Positions 28,801 to 43,800 of a stretch of DNA of 64,000 nt are shown here, piece after piece. A program made the position numbers and the translations under genes. Positions within the stretch are counted from its first letter, which is position 1. Every line of letters starts with the position of its first letter. The notes beneath the pieces are model-generated. The model was not told where the DNA came from. It was given only the letters and a program-made list of their open reading frames with translations, and searched no databases. Origin of the DNA: Eudromia elegans (lineage: Eukaryota > Chordata > Aves > Tinamiformes > Tinamidae); assembly GCA_003342815.1 (NCBI GenBank), contig PTEX01000299.1, forward strand, positions 671,526-735,525, read 5' to 3'.

Positions 28801-31800
28801 ACTGCTCCTTTGGTGTCAGTGGCTGACGAGGGTAATGAGTTCCAACTGGTCAGTAATTAGGACTGCCATAAAGATACTCTCTTCGATTTGATTCAGCTTG
28901 ATTTAGAAGAAGATGTCTATGTGGTACTATCAATGTTAAGTTCTTATTTAAAAATGTGCACAAAATATAAAGTATGCATTCTCTGAAGAGTAAATAAATG
29001 TTCTGTTGCATTAGAGCAGTATATTTGTCATGAGGTATAGGTCAGGTATAAAAGCTACATTTATAACCAAAAATAAATCCAGTTTTTGCAAGCTGAACAA
29101 ACACTGATTAAAAACAAAATAATGCACTTCCTGTGATTAATTCTGTCAATATTGTTAACATCCTTTCACAAGAAGAACAAGAAATGAGGTCTTTAAGGTA
29201 AGACTTGTAATGCAAAAGCTAGGGCAAATCGGGATTTTAATTTCTCGTTTTTAATTTAGATTTTTATGTTTTAAGCCCAGATGGTGTCCCTTCAGTTATA
29301 GGTCATCTTTGAGACTATGAAAGAATCTTTTCCTAATAAGAGGAGAGAGAACTTCCAAATGCCTCACTTTGCCTGAAGCATTTCTATTCTTTGTGAAATC
29401 TAATTTGAATTACACTGTTGCTATGCAATTAAGAGACTTATTCATCTGTTTGGTTACCTGGGGAATACTTTTGCAGTAAGAAGCATTATTGGTTTATTAC
29501 CAGTAAACACAATACCTTTTCTTAATGCTTTTAAGATATGCGCATCATATTTTAGGATTTGATTTTTCATTGTATTAGCAAATATTTTTATTCTGTAATA
29601 ATTTCTAATAACTCTTTCCGTGCTCACTCTTTTTTTGCAGTGGATATCACTAAAGCTCCTTTTGTCCTGTTACGGTAAACCTCTGAAAGACTGTGAACTG
29701 TGGGCATTATGTCATGAATGTTTATGTACTCTGCAGACTTGCATAGATTATCCAGGTAAAAAGCGTAATTACTTTTAAATATTTGTTAATTTACAACCCT
29801 GTTTTCATATTCTGGATAGGCTATTGATGCAAAATATCACTTTTTTGTATAGAAAAAAATAGTCAATATTTCTAATTTTACACTTTAATTTGTTAGGCTA
29901 CTTTTTAAAAATATCTTAATTTCTCTTTATTCTGTGTTGTTATGACTTTCATGGGGGAAGGGAGGAATATGCAGGAGAAAGAATATATGTATTTCATGGC
30001 CAGGATCTTGGCATGACTTTCATCTGCTCTTTGTCCTTTCTTTTGCTTCAGTTTATAGGAGGATTACAGATATCAGCTCCTGAGCTCTTGAGAGAGGAAA
30101 GTAGAGTAAACCTTTGACAGAAATGGAATATTTTGTACGTAACTTAGGAGAAGATGATCCTAAATTTCAGTAGGCGTTCTGAATGTTAAGTCTAGCTTAT
30201 ACGAACTAGAAATCTGTGGGGAAAAAAAAAAAAAAAAAAAGGCAAGCAGAAGTGCCCTACCTTTTTTCTGAATTTGAATAATGTTTTCAGAATTAGAATG
30301 CTTCTGCCAGAGGAATCCCTGCTTGTTTGGAGAGAGTGGCTGCACATCCTGGAGTGACTTACAGTTTTGTTACTCTTTCAGTGGAGGGGTTGAGGAGAGA
30401 AGCGACAAAGTTCAGTATTCCTTTTAAAAAATATTAGCTTATTGAAGGTGATGCTGTGATGATAGAAACAATATGTTGGAATATGCTTTGTCTCAATACT
30501 GAGGCAAGTAGCCGATGATTGGTGGCTAAATAAATGAAATGTGGAACAGGCTGGACTAGTTCTTACTTCTTCTAATAGACAACCTCGTCCTGCACATCCT
30601 CCCTTGAGTGCATTTTTTTAATTATGCTTACAAGAAATTATCTGCATGAGAAAACATATCCTGAAGTTAGTATTTTGATATATTTTTGAAAATGATGATG
30701 CTACAAAAGGTGTTTGCACCCTCCATTGAGTCTTTACCTGTTTGCTTTCCATTTGTTTTCTGTATGTCACTTTAGAGGACCTATGCGAAAATTCTCTTGC
30801 TATACTGCCCACGGAGGAGATCGNGCCTGGTTTGCATGAGCTAGATTGTAAAGTCATGGCCAGAGGCTTTAATTGCTGAGATATAATAAGTGAGCATGAA
30901 GAGATCTCATGGAAGTTGCCCTTGTAGTAATCTCTAGTAACAGTTCCTATTCAGGAAAGCTTCCATTTTCCAGACAAGTAGTTCAGGTCAGGCTTAAATA
31001 CTACTGAAGCTGGAAGGCAAGCCTATATTTACATTAGGCATATTGAGGCCAAAACTGATGTCAAGCACATTTTAATAAAGTTAGATGGTTCTGGATATGT
31101 TTTGTACAGATAACCACAAAAGGATTTTTCCTTTTTTTATCACTTTTTTTTTTTTTTCTAGAGCTCTTCAAACTTGTATTTTAGTATTTAATTTTGATTT
31201 TACTGTCCTAGCACCTTCTTTTTCATAGCAAAATGATTTGTTTGATGGTAGTTGTGAGGGCAGAACTACNCTGCTGATCATATGTCTTCTTATTTTAAAG
31301 TATGTTAAATTAGGCTGTGCTGTGAAGGCTGTAAGGAGCCTGGAGCACATCTAGTGGAAGCATTTCTTTCATTTGTTCATTTCTTGGCCTTCTCTTCAGT
31401 GCTAGATAGAAAGGGAATTAGTTTCCAACATTCTAAGTCCTTTCATTTATCTTGTTCCCATCTTGTTTTACTTTCTTGTCTTTTTTTTCTGGAGGGAATT
31501 GCCTGTCTGTAATTTCGGCTTAGAGTGATTTCTCNTCTACTATCTGTTATATTGGGTGATTTCTGTTCCAGCACTAGCGTCATTTAAAGTTTCATTTTTA
31601 CTGGCTTAAGATGATAGCTGATGTTGCAAATTATTTTTCAAATTATTTTGTTTCTTTGGTGTTAAACACTTACAAGGACAGATAGTTATTACGGCTTCTC
31701 TTTTGTAACTTGTTTTGCAGTGTTCTTATGTTTGGACTCTGTACAAATTGACAGCCATGGTAGCATCATCTTCACTGCTCCAAATGCTGAAGGTAAATTG

Positions 31801-34800
31801 ATACATTAAGCCATTTACTTTTAAGGAGAAGAAAGAAAATATCTTACCTTCTGTTTTCTTTTCTGTTTCAGAATCTTGTGATGTATTTTATTTAGCTCCT
31901 GAAATTGAGGAGGAGGGTATAGTTACTGAGAAGGTAATGTGGTAGGGTATGTGGGTTGCTATTCATTTTATCAGTGGACAGTTATGCACCTNTGCTCTCT
32001 AAAGGATAAAGCACAAACATTTTAACATTTTAATAATTATGCTATTTCCTGTTCATATGTGATTTGGAATGTGTAAGTCTCCCAGAAAAATAAAGAAATA
32101 AAAATAGAATTAATAAGTAAATATATAGTAAAATTTACTTCTTAAAAATGATTTGCCTTTCCTCTCCCAAATTACTGGGTTAATTGCCAAAATCTGTTAT
32201 TTTTCCTAAGCTTTAATTGCTCTCTATTTTTTTCGCTTGAAGTCATATTTCATGTTCTGGCAAGCATGCTAAAGTGACTCTTTTGAACTGTTTAGGTTAA
32301 AGCTCCCAAGTATTAATCTGCTATGGAATAATGGATAAAAATAACGCTGTTGGCATACTGGCATCATTTTTCTATGGAAACATTATNAAATTTGTCAATG
32401 TAACTTAATTAATATCTCCTAAAACGTTTTCTTATAGAAATAAGTGCTATAGAGCACTCGGATCAAACATGATAGAAGTATTAACAAACCAGCAAGTGAG
32501 CGTTTGTCTCTATTGCAACTGCATCTTAGTTGCAAACTGTATGTAGTAATCTTAATAGTTAGGAAAAATCTGAATTTACAGTATCTATTTTATAATATGA
32601 AAAGAAAGGAGCTAATATGCATTTCCTGCCCTATTTGTCCATTTGTAAATATGAAATAATAGTTGTGAATCAGANGAAAAATTGCTTATAAAAAAAATTC
32701 CGAAACCAAATTGTATCTTTCTGTTAAATTACTTATACCTATAAAATGTTGATATGCTTCTTTTCTTTAAAGTCATTTCTTTTTTTTAATTTGTTTTGAT
32801 CCAGTATGCAAGATTTTTGGAAGCTGTCTTGAAGTTTAAACTAACCCTGAAATATAATATAGGAAATTATGCAGACAGTGCAAATTAGCAGCACTAAAGT
32901 CTTCGTAATTTATGCTTTATCTCTGGCAAATACATTTTTTTTCTTATTTTTCTCCAACATTACATATAGAATTTTGACTAAGTTCACTTCAATTTTTAGC
33001 AATTTTCTGATATTTGTATAACTTTTAGGTTGTTATGAGAATTAACCATTAGAAATGTGTCGTGGACATCAAGGCTTGTGGACATCAAGGCCAGCTTCAG
33101 TGACTATTTATGCCACTTACCAGTAAAAGGATCTTTTGCAGCGCATGTAGTGGGTTGGGTGATTATTTTTCATTTAAAGAGAAGAAAGAAAAAAAAAGGG
33201 TTAAAACTGAGATAACCTGCTGGAGGCACTTTCTCTTCTTTTAGACTTTTTGTACCTGTTAATAGCTTTTGCTCAGCAGCTCAGATGGTTCACATCTTGT
33301 TCTCTTTACAGTGAACTTGCTTGTTTACATGGCTCTAGAGAGCGCTAGAAAACTCTGTATTGTACACATATTTAGTGTGTACAGTGCACTACCACAACAT
33401 TTAGTCCTGTGCTCAGCTTGCTAGTCCCCAAGCCTTTGGGTGCCCTTCGGTGACAATGCGACCAAGTACGCTGTTTTAGCTCCAGCAGAGCTGCATCCCT
33501 AAACATGACTAAGTATTAATTAGTCCAAGTCTCTGTCTGAAAACAGTAATCTTTCAAATAAAATAAGACCNCTTGTGAAGATCAAGTACTTTTCCAAGGT
33601 CTCTCGATATGGCAACTTCAAACGGCCTAGCTACCAACAGTACCATTCCTGAAATAAATACATAGTACCTAGTTCTTCTGATAGGTGTAATCTTCTGTAC
33701 TTGTTCATAGGAGTAAAATGCAGCTTGTGCTGAGCTGCTTGTAATGNCTTTGTGCCATTTACTTGCTGAATTGTCAAGGCCATTTTTAAGTAAATTGTTT
33801 CCGGTCAGATTTTAAGCTGGAACCCTAGCACTTACAGTAATCTAAATATTATGTGATAAATGGCTTCATCTGAATATAACACAAATTTTTTTCTAATAAT
33901 TTTTTTAGACAAATAAGGAGACAAATTGTGCCTATTTTTCCAACAGGAGGATATTAGCTACTATTATTGATGCTGCCACATCACTGCTAGTTTTTAAAAT
34001 GGGCCAGGATNTTCGTCAGCACTGACAGTGGTCCATTCTGGGGAAGCACCAGGCCATTTTTCGGATAACTGCGGGGGATTGGTTTTGAAGGAGTTGTTTT
34101 GGTCTGTTTACATCTTTCCTCTTTCCTGTGTTACACTCATAGGTCTGCATTTATGCTGTTGCTGCAGTTCTGTGGATGGCAGCAAAATACAGCTTTCCAC
34201 CTCATCACAAACTAGCATTGCCAAGAAAGTTAAAAAGCCTTCTTCTTGATATGGCAAAAAAAAATCCTGAAGAACGACCTTCTCTAACCGATGCAATTAA
34301 GGTTACTCTGTTTAAACAATTTTGTATGAAACTCTTAGTTGTTGCCAGAGCCTTATTTTAATGATTTGAAAATCAAAATATTAATTTATTTTTGGTAATA
34401 GCCTATCAATGATAAGCATTTTTTCTTTTTTTTAATGTTACTCCTCCTCTGGGAAAATGGAGAGGTGTGTTTTTAATTTGTATTGAAATTATCAGTAAGA
34501 TATTTGGCATAGGTTCATAAGACTTCCTAAACTTAGGTTAACTTCAAATGACTATTTATGACTTTGTCCTTTTCCAGGAATAGTTCACTTAATTGAAAAC
34601 TTGTTTTCTAATTGAAAATTATGATTTTTGTGGTTTTTAGACATGCCGTTGCTATTTACTCAATCGAGGTTTAAACAGCAAAAAAATTCTGGCATTGTTG
34701 GGGAAATCTTTCTTTAAGGTAAGTGTGCCCTCTGCCTTTTTTTTCTGTAATTTACTGCCTTTTTTCCATTTATTTCTGTAAAATATCTTTGCAAGTATAA

Positions 34801-37800
34801 TTGTTTATCCTCCTATTTTTTTCAAAACTTTTAAGTAGTCTTTAAGTATTACGTTTATGAGAACATGATTAACAGTAAAGGATTTATATAATACTTAGAG
34901 TTACATGTCTTTGAGTATATAATTTATAATATATAATATGTATTTAGCTGTATAGTGATATGCGTATACAACAAATACATATTTTTAATTCCTTGCAGTA
35001 ATATAAAGAGAATGTGAAAATTATATTCTGATTTTAGAAGTCTGAATTTTAGTGCCTGCTCTGAGAGATATATATATATATATATATATATGTCTCCTTC
35101 CCTGGGGATTTTCAAAACCCGCTTGGACACAATCCTGTGCCACATGCTCTAGGAGACCCTGCGTGTGCAGGGAGGTTGGACTAGATGACCTCTAGAGGTC
35201 CCTTCCAACCTTAAGTATTCTATGAATCTATGATTCTATATTTAAGTTAGCTCTGTGTATATAAAAGAATCTGAAGGTCTTGAACGATGAGGTTGAACTT
35301 TGCAAGTATTACTTGGTCAAGAAATAGGGCAAAGATGGAAAAGCTTTTTAATTTAATAAAGTTAACTGCAGGAAAGCAAGTTTATCACATTTCTAAGGTA
35401 GCTCTTTTTTGATGAAATATATTTGTAGTTCCAAAAAGGCTGCATAATGTCTATCTCTGTTGGAATGGTTANTGTCTATTTTGACACCTGAACTCCACAA
35501 TCTGCAAGGATGACAGTGAAGAAATAAGACAAGCTAGGGACCTAGTTTCATGATCTTGCCTTCACTTAGATCCTTCTAATCCAAGAATGGAAAGTGTTAA
35601 TATGTAGTTAATATGTAGTTGTCATGTTCTGTTTATGTTTTATATCTACATATAGGACACACAACACTATGTTCAGTCAGTCTGGTGAACTGACCTTGTT
35701 CAACATGATGAATAACCTCAAATTTTTTTATTACAAAAATTACACAGTGAATTATCAAGATTTATAAACTATTCTACCAATTCTTAGAGTTTTGTGTGTC
35801 AGTCATTTTAATTCTTCACCTACGTGTGACTAGATTGTTACTTTGCAGATTACAGAAGTTCAAAATCTCAGTATTTTTGGTTTATAGTGTTTTGAAGTAG
35901 CATGCTGAGCGGTGTTTTTAAATTAAAAAAAAAAAAGAAGGATAGACTGAGGTTGGACNTTAATTTTTATTATCAGGCTTCCAAGGAAGAAGTAATCTCT
36001 GCTCAAGATCATGAGAACTTTAAAAAAACTTTTGAATTTAAAAATGAAAGACATGAAATGGGCCTTTCAGAGTCAAGTTTAGGTAAGCAGTCAGATTTCT
36101 TTTGTTTCAGTATTCTCTAAGTCTTTTCTCTATGTAAGATTTTTTTCTCAGTCAGTTACAAAGGCTTTTTTCTTTCTAAATCGTCTTTAAATTTTACATA
36201 TCATTCATATTTCATCCAATTCTGTTTTTTTTTTTCAGGATTTGTGCCAATTACCAATGAAAGCAAACTTATAGCAGTTAGAGGACCAGTACCTTGCCAG
36301 ATTTCTCTAACTTGTGAGAACGCTCCATTACCTGTCGCATTCACCTCTCCTGCAACTCACTTCAAGCCTATTATTTTGCAACAACATGCAAACATAATAA
36401 AGTTAGTGTAGCCTAATGCAAAATAAGCTAAAAGTTCAATGTTAAATCTACTGAATTTGTTCTCAAAATTACTTTGCTCCTTTTCAGACAGATTAACAAG
36501 CCAACTTCTCTACAATGCAAGAAAGACATCAGAGGAGAAAAGCACGTGGACCAAACCCAATCAGTATCCTATGTAGGAGACACAAACAGTCATGGTACTG
36601 ATGATCCAGTTGTTGAAAGTGCACCTGAAATACCTGAAGGTGAATTACAAACACTAGGCTATTCATCCCAGTTATCTTCAGAAGAACAGAAGTCTGGCAG
36701 GGTGCTTAATTCTACAGTTACATTACCATCAAAGTCCCATTCCTCACATCTTTTACAAGAAAGTAGCATTTCATCAGAAGTTTCTTTAAGTTCCTTGGCT
36801 TTTCCTGCATCTTCTAATACTCTTCATATAAATAACATTCTCAAACAGGACACCGAGAAAAGAGTTTTAACATTTGTACCTGTACATTTAGCTGTATCAG
36901 AGCAAATACCAAATAAACCTCTTCATTCAAGAATTGCTTATGACTGCTACCATAGTTTGCCAATGCTGCTTTCAGGTACTATTGCAAGTCATAAAAGGAG
37001 CGCACAAACAGAAGACACTGCATCTCCTTGCAAAGCGCAAAATCATGAGATCATTAATACACAGAACAAGATTGAAAAAAGTGACCAAATTAATAAAAAC
37101 GACTGCCAAGATCTTGAATGTCCTACCAGTGTAGATGATACAAACACTGAACAAGGACATGCGCCATGGACAAATCAAAACACTTCTTATCTCTTTGATG
37201 TTGAAGCCTTGTCCCAGCAGAACACAAGTGACACTTTATTACAGAAAGTGGTTCATCTTATACAAGAGGAATTTGCATTTGATGGCTATCTTGAGAATGG
37301 AGTTGAAGTTATTGATATGGGTATGTATGTTTTATTNCTTTTATTATATCATTGATATAAAAGAATGGTTTTAGTAATGTGTTGTCTCTTTCTATTTTTT
37401 TAATAAGGTAACTTTATTTTAGCCTTAAAGGAAATTAAGTTTGCTGTGTTCTCCAGTGCAATTTGTGAGAAATTTTGTGACCTTTACTGGGATGAAAAAT
37501 TACTGGAGAATCTCTACCAAGTAGTAAATGGAGAAAGAGCTTCATATTTATGGTAGGTGTTCTTTTCAGTTTTTTACTTCTTACAGTTTGGTTTGATTCT
37601 TTTTTTTTTTCCCCTATTTCCAAAATTTTAAGATCTTGCCTATTACTAACAGCAAAAAAAGCGTATGCTGCTTCTCTTCAGGTATCTTTACTTGTTTTCC
37701 TCTAAACTCCCAGTTCCCAATCTAGCAGGTACTTCTTGGCTTCCCCCATATCAAATATTGTTTGATGAATTAACAAGAAATATTTTGTACAAAGCTTGTA

Positions 37801-40800
37801 ACTCTACCCTGGGAGAGCTGAGTAATTGAGATCTAATTTTGATCAAATATTCTTTGTAACCATTGCTGGAGAGTGTAATACTTGTGTTAGAAAGAAATCA
37901 CTTACCCAGACNTGACATACAGTGTTCTTATGGTTCAACTTTCTTATTCTGTTTGAGTTTCCATTTTTTATGTATAGGCTCAAATTCTCCTTAAACTAAA
38001 AGTAAAGTTGCCTTGATACATCTTTTTCATTCTAATGGCACCTAAGAATAAGAAAATAATTTAGATTTGCTAGAAGTGTCTTTTACTTAACTACCTTAGT
38101 TTGACCTAATGTTCCTCCTCATGATCTTTTGTAAATAGATTAAGTGAGCAAATACTATTTTAATTAAAATCACACTTTTACTACTTAATTTCTAGTGACA
38201 TATTTATTTACCTTGAAAAACAATGAAAACTGTACTTTTTTTACGTAGCCTCAAAATGTAGCATACTTTAAAAAATGTAATATGCCTTAATGTCCTTAAG
38301 AATCAGAAAATTTTTTCTTGTAAAATAACAACTGAAAATTTGTTGTGAAGAGTACAAACCTCAAGAGTTTGATAAATGCAATTAAGTCCTTCATGTAACA
38401 TTATTTTATAAGATCTCATTTACATCCTGATGTAAATATTTAAGGTATGAAACATTAATTTTCCCCCTCCTCTTGTATTTTCAGCATAACTGAGGCAAAT
38501 GATTCAAAATGTGACAGCACACTCCAAGAGCTGAAGCAATCTGACAGCTTTTTGGCAAGCAGCAATCAGATGGAGGGTGAGAGGGAATCTTGTGTGTCTA
38601 GATCTTTATGTGTGCTGAGAATCCACCAGTGGGTCAAGTTGGAGAGACTGGTACTCCTAGTATGCCTTCAGGAAAACATTCACCTCAGAGCTTAAAACAG
38701 AGCATCTGAGTGTTTTCTATACCTTGCAGAATTGTTGTCTTTTATTTGAAGCTTAAATCTGACCAAATACCGAGTGGGATGCCTGCTTTATTTACTAAAG
38801 CAACATGTGACTGTTGAAAAAAAATCATGAAATCCTAATTGCTTCATGTGTTTTTCTTTTTTTTCCTTTCCCAGTTGACACTAACAGCATGCTTTGATGG
38901 AGGGAGATGGGAAAAAGAGAGATTGGAGGGGGTCAGCCTTACAGAATCAGCTCCATACAGCACAGCAAGCTTAGCTAGAGAGAAGAGAGCTTTAGAAAAA
39001 TTTTAACTCTTTAGGCATTACTGAAGCAGATGAGGATAGACTGATGACTACATAACATTTAGCATACCTGGTCTTACCTTTGTTCACTTACTAGAATTTA
39101 AGCTTAGGCAGTGAAATAAAAAAAAAAAACAGAATAAGAAGAGGGATTGTCAATTAAGTTATTTACAGATTCTGGGAACGGGACATGTACAGAACTTGTA
39201 CAAACTATTTCCAAGTCTACTGTTACAGAAATTTCACTTTTTTATATAGTCCTAAATCTCCTTTTTTGCCTTTTCCATGTACTCAAACATAAAGCATATA
39301 TAAATCTGTTTTTAAACTAGGTTACTTCTGTTTTGAGTAAAGTTGTACTGGATGTTATGGCAAAACTTAAAGTTATGAGCTTGCANTTGGCTACTGTCGT
39401 GCTATGTTACAATTTTTTATATTTTGGTTCAGCATGATTGCAAATGTAGCGCCAGGCCTTCCCACGGGGCATGAGACTTCTTTGCACCAGTGACTCAGAT
39501 ACATTTACCTCTAAGGCTGGCATATCTAAGCCCTGGAAGACTGCACAAGTGAAGACAGGGGCTTCTGGCAGGTGGCTGTTGCCTGCATCATGCCAACCTT
39601 TGACTGTCACCTCAGTCCCTTGAGATTGCTAGTAGCTTCAGAGAAGTCCTACCATAGCTCAAGGGAATCAGTCCTGTAGGAGCAGAAATCACAACAGTAA
39701 TATCTATGTGTCCTTCAAGTGTATCAAATACTCTTGCTCTCTGTATGTGAAGTAAAAAGTCTTAAGGTTTATGGATGAAAAAAACAAACAACTGAAGAGC
39801 TAAGTTTTTTTTAACAATGTGTGTACGAGTTTGAGAGATTTAGTTTTGTTCTGAAGCGTCTCTTCTGTACTATGCTTTGTTTAAATGCTTTTGTACATAT
39901 TCAGAGCATATGTTGTATTTTTTGGAAACTTATTATCAAAACGTAATAGATTTGTGGTTTCTTTAACTCTTACCCTTTTACAAGGTACCATTTAGCTGAG
40001 AGCCAAATAAGCATAAAAGAGATATAAAAGATATTTTGGTCATAGAAGTTGACATTTTAAAGTGGTCTAGTACACCTATAAGAACTCTGTTAAAGGGTAT
40101 AGGTAACCTTAAAGTTTAACGAAGCATACAGCAGAGCATGTGACCGTTATTCCTTTCATTCCACCCTCACTCTCTTTAGGAGAAGTAGAAGCAACCATTA
40201 ACATGAAGCCTGAGCCTATGATCAATACATCGCTAGCTGAAAAGGACCTGAATGAGTCATGTTTAGATAACTGTGAGAAAGAATTGATTCTGAAGAATAG
40301 CGTTCTTATAGAAAAAGAGGAACAGTGCTTACAAAGCAATGACCGTTGTGTGGGTACAGACTTTGCNGAAGAAAATACGGAACGAGAGAAAGCAAACATG
40401 ATAAAGATAGCTGAAAATAGCAACCTTGCATCTCCCAACCTACCTGACTTTCACAGCTGTAATCCTGGTTGGAGCAGTGCATTTTATGGAGCTGACTATT
40501 TTGGTTCTGAAGTTCATAGTTATGTGAAAAGCCTTGGAAAGCAGAAGTCAAGTGAGTCACAAAATATAGATGCTAAGAAAGTGGTGAGTACATGGATTTA
40601 AAATCATTAATACACCTCTTTACTTTCTATTTGAAAGCATGATAATATCCATTGTATTACAGTCAGTTGAGCAAGATTTAAGGTGTCCACTTTGGAATCT
40701 GCTTGGACAGTTAATATATGCTCTTATATGTTGCTGCTATTTGCACTAGTGTGAAAGAACTTAGCTAANCCAGCAACCATGCAAGTGGTTGAGGGCGGAC

Positions 40801-43800
40801 AAACAGTCATGAGATATCTGTGTAGAAAATGATACCGTCTTTGTGCCCCACACATTTCACTGAGGGAGATTACTGTTAGTACTAAATATAGATCAGTCAT
40901 GTCAGGGATCAGTAGTCAAGAGAAAATGTATTCCAATACCTGAAAAAAAAAGTGTATGCTCTTCTTAGTAGTAAGTAAGTAAGTACTTACTACTATTTGT
41001 TTGTTAAATCTTCTTTGCAGAACTTCCAAAACCGACACACTGTGCCACGTGCTCTAGGTGTCCCTGCTTGTTCGGGGAGATTGGACTAGATGGTCTCTAG
41101 AGATCCCTTCCAACCTCAATCATTCTGTGATTTTATGAAATATATACACATATAAATATGAATGTGTGTGTGTGTATGTATGTGTATACACATAAATGAC
41201 TAGTATCATCATCTAATAAAAATTAGTAAATCCTAGATGATGGGCAAGATTTATACTCTGATCTGATTCAGTTTCAGTAATGCAGAATTTGTGTGTGTAA
41301 CCTGAACTGTTTGTGAGGCTGTATGGGCAAACAGAAATAAATTATTTGCAGAAACAGAAGCCTCCTATCTTGCATAAAAATCCTTCCTAATACTGGTCAT
41401 TCGGTGAAAATTGAAAAAAAAATGCTGTTATAAACTATCCTCTTCATTTACCCCATTAAGTTAAGATTCTTTTCCACTGTCTTCTTCAGAGATTAGTAGT
41501 AAGTTGACTTATACACTGTGTTTTAGATGCATGGAGAAAGAAAAAATGATTTTCACAGAAACACATTCTGTGTGTTGTGCTAAGTAACAATAGGTTGGGT
41601 ACCTATTTATGGCACACATCATACCAATGCGAACCCTTCCAGTCAAAGCAAGCTTCAACAAAACAAGCTTCTTGCCCTCATGTCAACATCTTTTTGTGTA
41701 CTCTGATCAGCTTTTGCTGTCGCTTCTCTTGAGGTACCAAGTCTTCATCCTTAGCATTTGTCCTTTTCCTCTTTGGCTGAGCTGGGATCCAGCTCTTGCC
41801 TCCAGCACTTTTAAGTCCCTTGGCAGAGTATCCACTCAACTTCTGCACACCAGCCTGTGACCAGGAGGTTCCTAGAGCAAGTGCTTCACATTCTTCTTGC
41901 ACTCTTCCCCCTTCCTTCCCTCTCTCCATATTCTGGATCCTTGTGGGGAACCAGCCTTTGGCATGTAAATACTGGGACCTTATGGGCAATTTGGAGTTTT
42001 TACTTTTTCTAAGTAAGCAAGTAGTTCTGCATTGCCTGGACTAAGAGATGAGATAGAGAAGAGTGTCTTGAGAATTGAAATATACTTCGGAGGAATCAGG
42101 ATTTAATCTCGTAATATTACCCTTACTGGGAGACCAGGCACTTTCTAATAAATCCATCAAGTTCCAAACGCTAGGAATTGACCATTTTTTCAGATTCATT
42201 TTCTGTGATTATATTCTCTTAATCAGTGTGTTTTCACTTCAAGTGATGAAATAAAAATGAATCTTAAGTGAAAGCAAGCAAGCTCTTTCTAATCTATAAT
42301 CTAGGTAATAATTTCTCTGAGCTTTCACTCTTCTGCATGTGATGACTATATAAGTGTTATAAAATATACCAGGTTTAAACTATTTGATTCTTGCTGCTAC
42401 TGAACTAAGTTGTTTAATCCTTTGAACTTTTATCAAAAACAGGCACCTCAGTGACAGGTTTTTGCTCAAGCTCAAATTAATTTATACTAAGTCCATGCCA
42501 TCAAAAGCTAACCTATTTACCAATATGCTGTTTGATATTTTAGCTCTGAACCATATGCTTTCTGATTATTATGTTTATGGGAGTTTTGTCTGCTACATTC
42601 AGTGAATTTATTCCATTTTAAATGGTATTTCACATAACTAGGTCACCAGGAGTCAGGACACAAACGNAAAAGCCACTACTTTAAAAAAACCCCAGTACAC
42701 ATTAGGTTCTAATATCCTTGTTTCCTAATAAATCTCAAGATAGGTGAGTTTTATAGTTTAGAGTTTGTTTGTTTTTTCCCATTTTTTTCTCCTCTGATAA
42801 CTACTGGGTTTTTTTCAGAATATCGGGTACTAATCACAGTTTTTCTGCTGTCATTTCTGTTTTGCTTAATCTATTAATTGAACTGTGGGNGTTTTCTTTT
42901 CCCAATTTTTACAAACAGCTTATTTTTAAAGAGGTAAAATCAGTTGTGTTTAATCTTCTTGTACTTATTTATTCAGCAGCTTGTTTATGTGTTGTACACA
43001 CAACACATGCCTAAGGGAAAGCTATTCTGAAACTAGAATAAATACAGAAAGCATGCATTTCCCTCTCTATTTGAATTCAATTGTTAAGTGCTTATGTATT
43101 GAGGAAAAGTATATGGGGCTGATTTTCATAGTGCCTTTTTTTTGATTTAAAGATTGTTATAGTACATAAAAGCACAATTTGATGTATTTTTTGAATAGAA
43201 TGCCTAGAAGCAGAATCTTCAAAAAGCCCCAGTAGATTTTGGATTTGTTGGACTTCTAAATGCTTCTGAATCTTTTGTCTGCATTTAATTATGAAAACAA
43301 GGAAGAAAAAAGTCTAGTCTATTTATTTGCTTTACTTAAGTTTTGCACGGTTATTTTTAAAATAATGAAATTTAACAGAACCCCATAATTTGTCCAAATA
43401 TTATTCATGTAATTCAAAAATTGCCTAGTAATTGCCATTTGACTTTCAACTTTATCACTTTCTACTTTCTATTTAGCTGGGAAATCAAACTCAAATGTAA
43501 TGTCCTTTTGTGTTTTAGAGAGGAGATATTTATCAGAACTTATTATGCTAACTCATACTGTTTTTCCTGGCTGTTATCATGTTATCTATCTCAATATTCT
43601 TTTTTCATGCAAAATAATGCCAAATAGCTTCCATTTTTGACTGAAATTTTGTAGGAAAACCATTTACCATTATGAACGGAATTCATTTCCTCTTTACATA
43701 GGAACTGGAACAATTGCTAATGATAGAGACAAAAAATTACAGGAAAACCATAAAGTTTTACCAGAGGCTATTGCAGAAGGAAAGAAGAAACAAAGGTAAT

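Larger units (their letters stand above)
34719..35976 (+). other. KNDC1: KNDC1 intron 11
   Basis: Contains a (TA)n run and a truncated CR1 LINE (listed separately). The remainder is plain AT-rich DNA. Confidence 0.85.
40584..43701 (+). other. KNDC1: KNDC1 intron 17
   Basis: Contains a 28-base inverted repeat (40967-40994), a truncated CR1 (41021-41138) and an unexplained antisense ORF (41678-41989). The rest is AT-rich and featureless. Confidence 0.85.
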
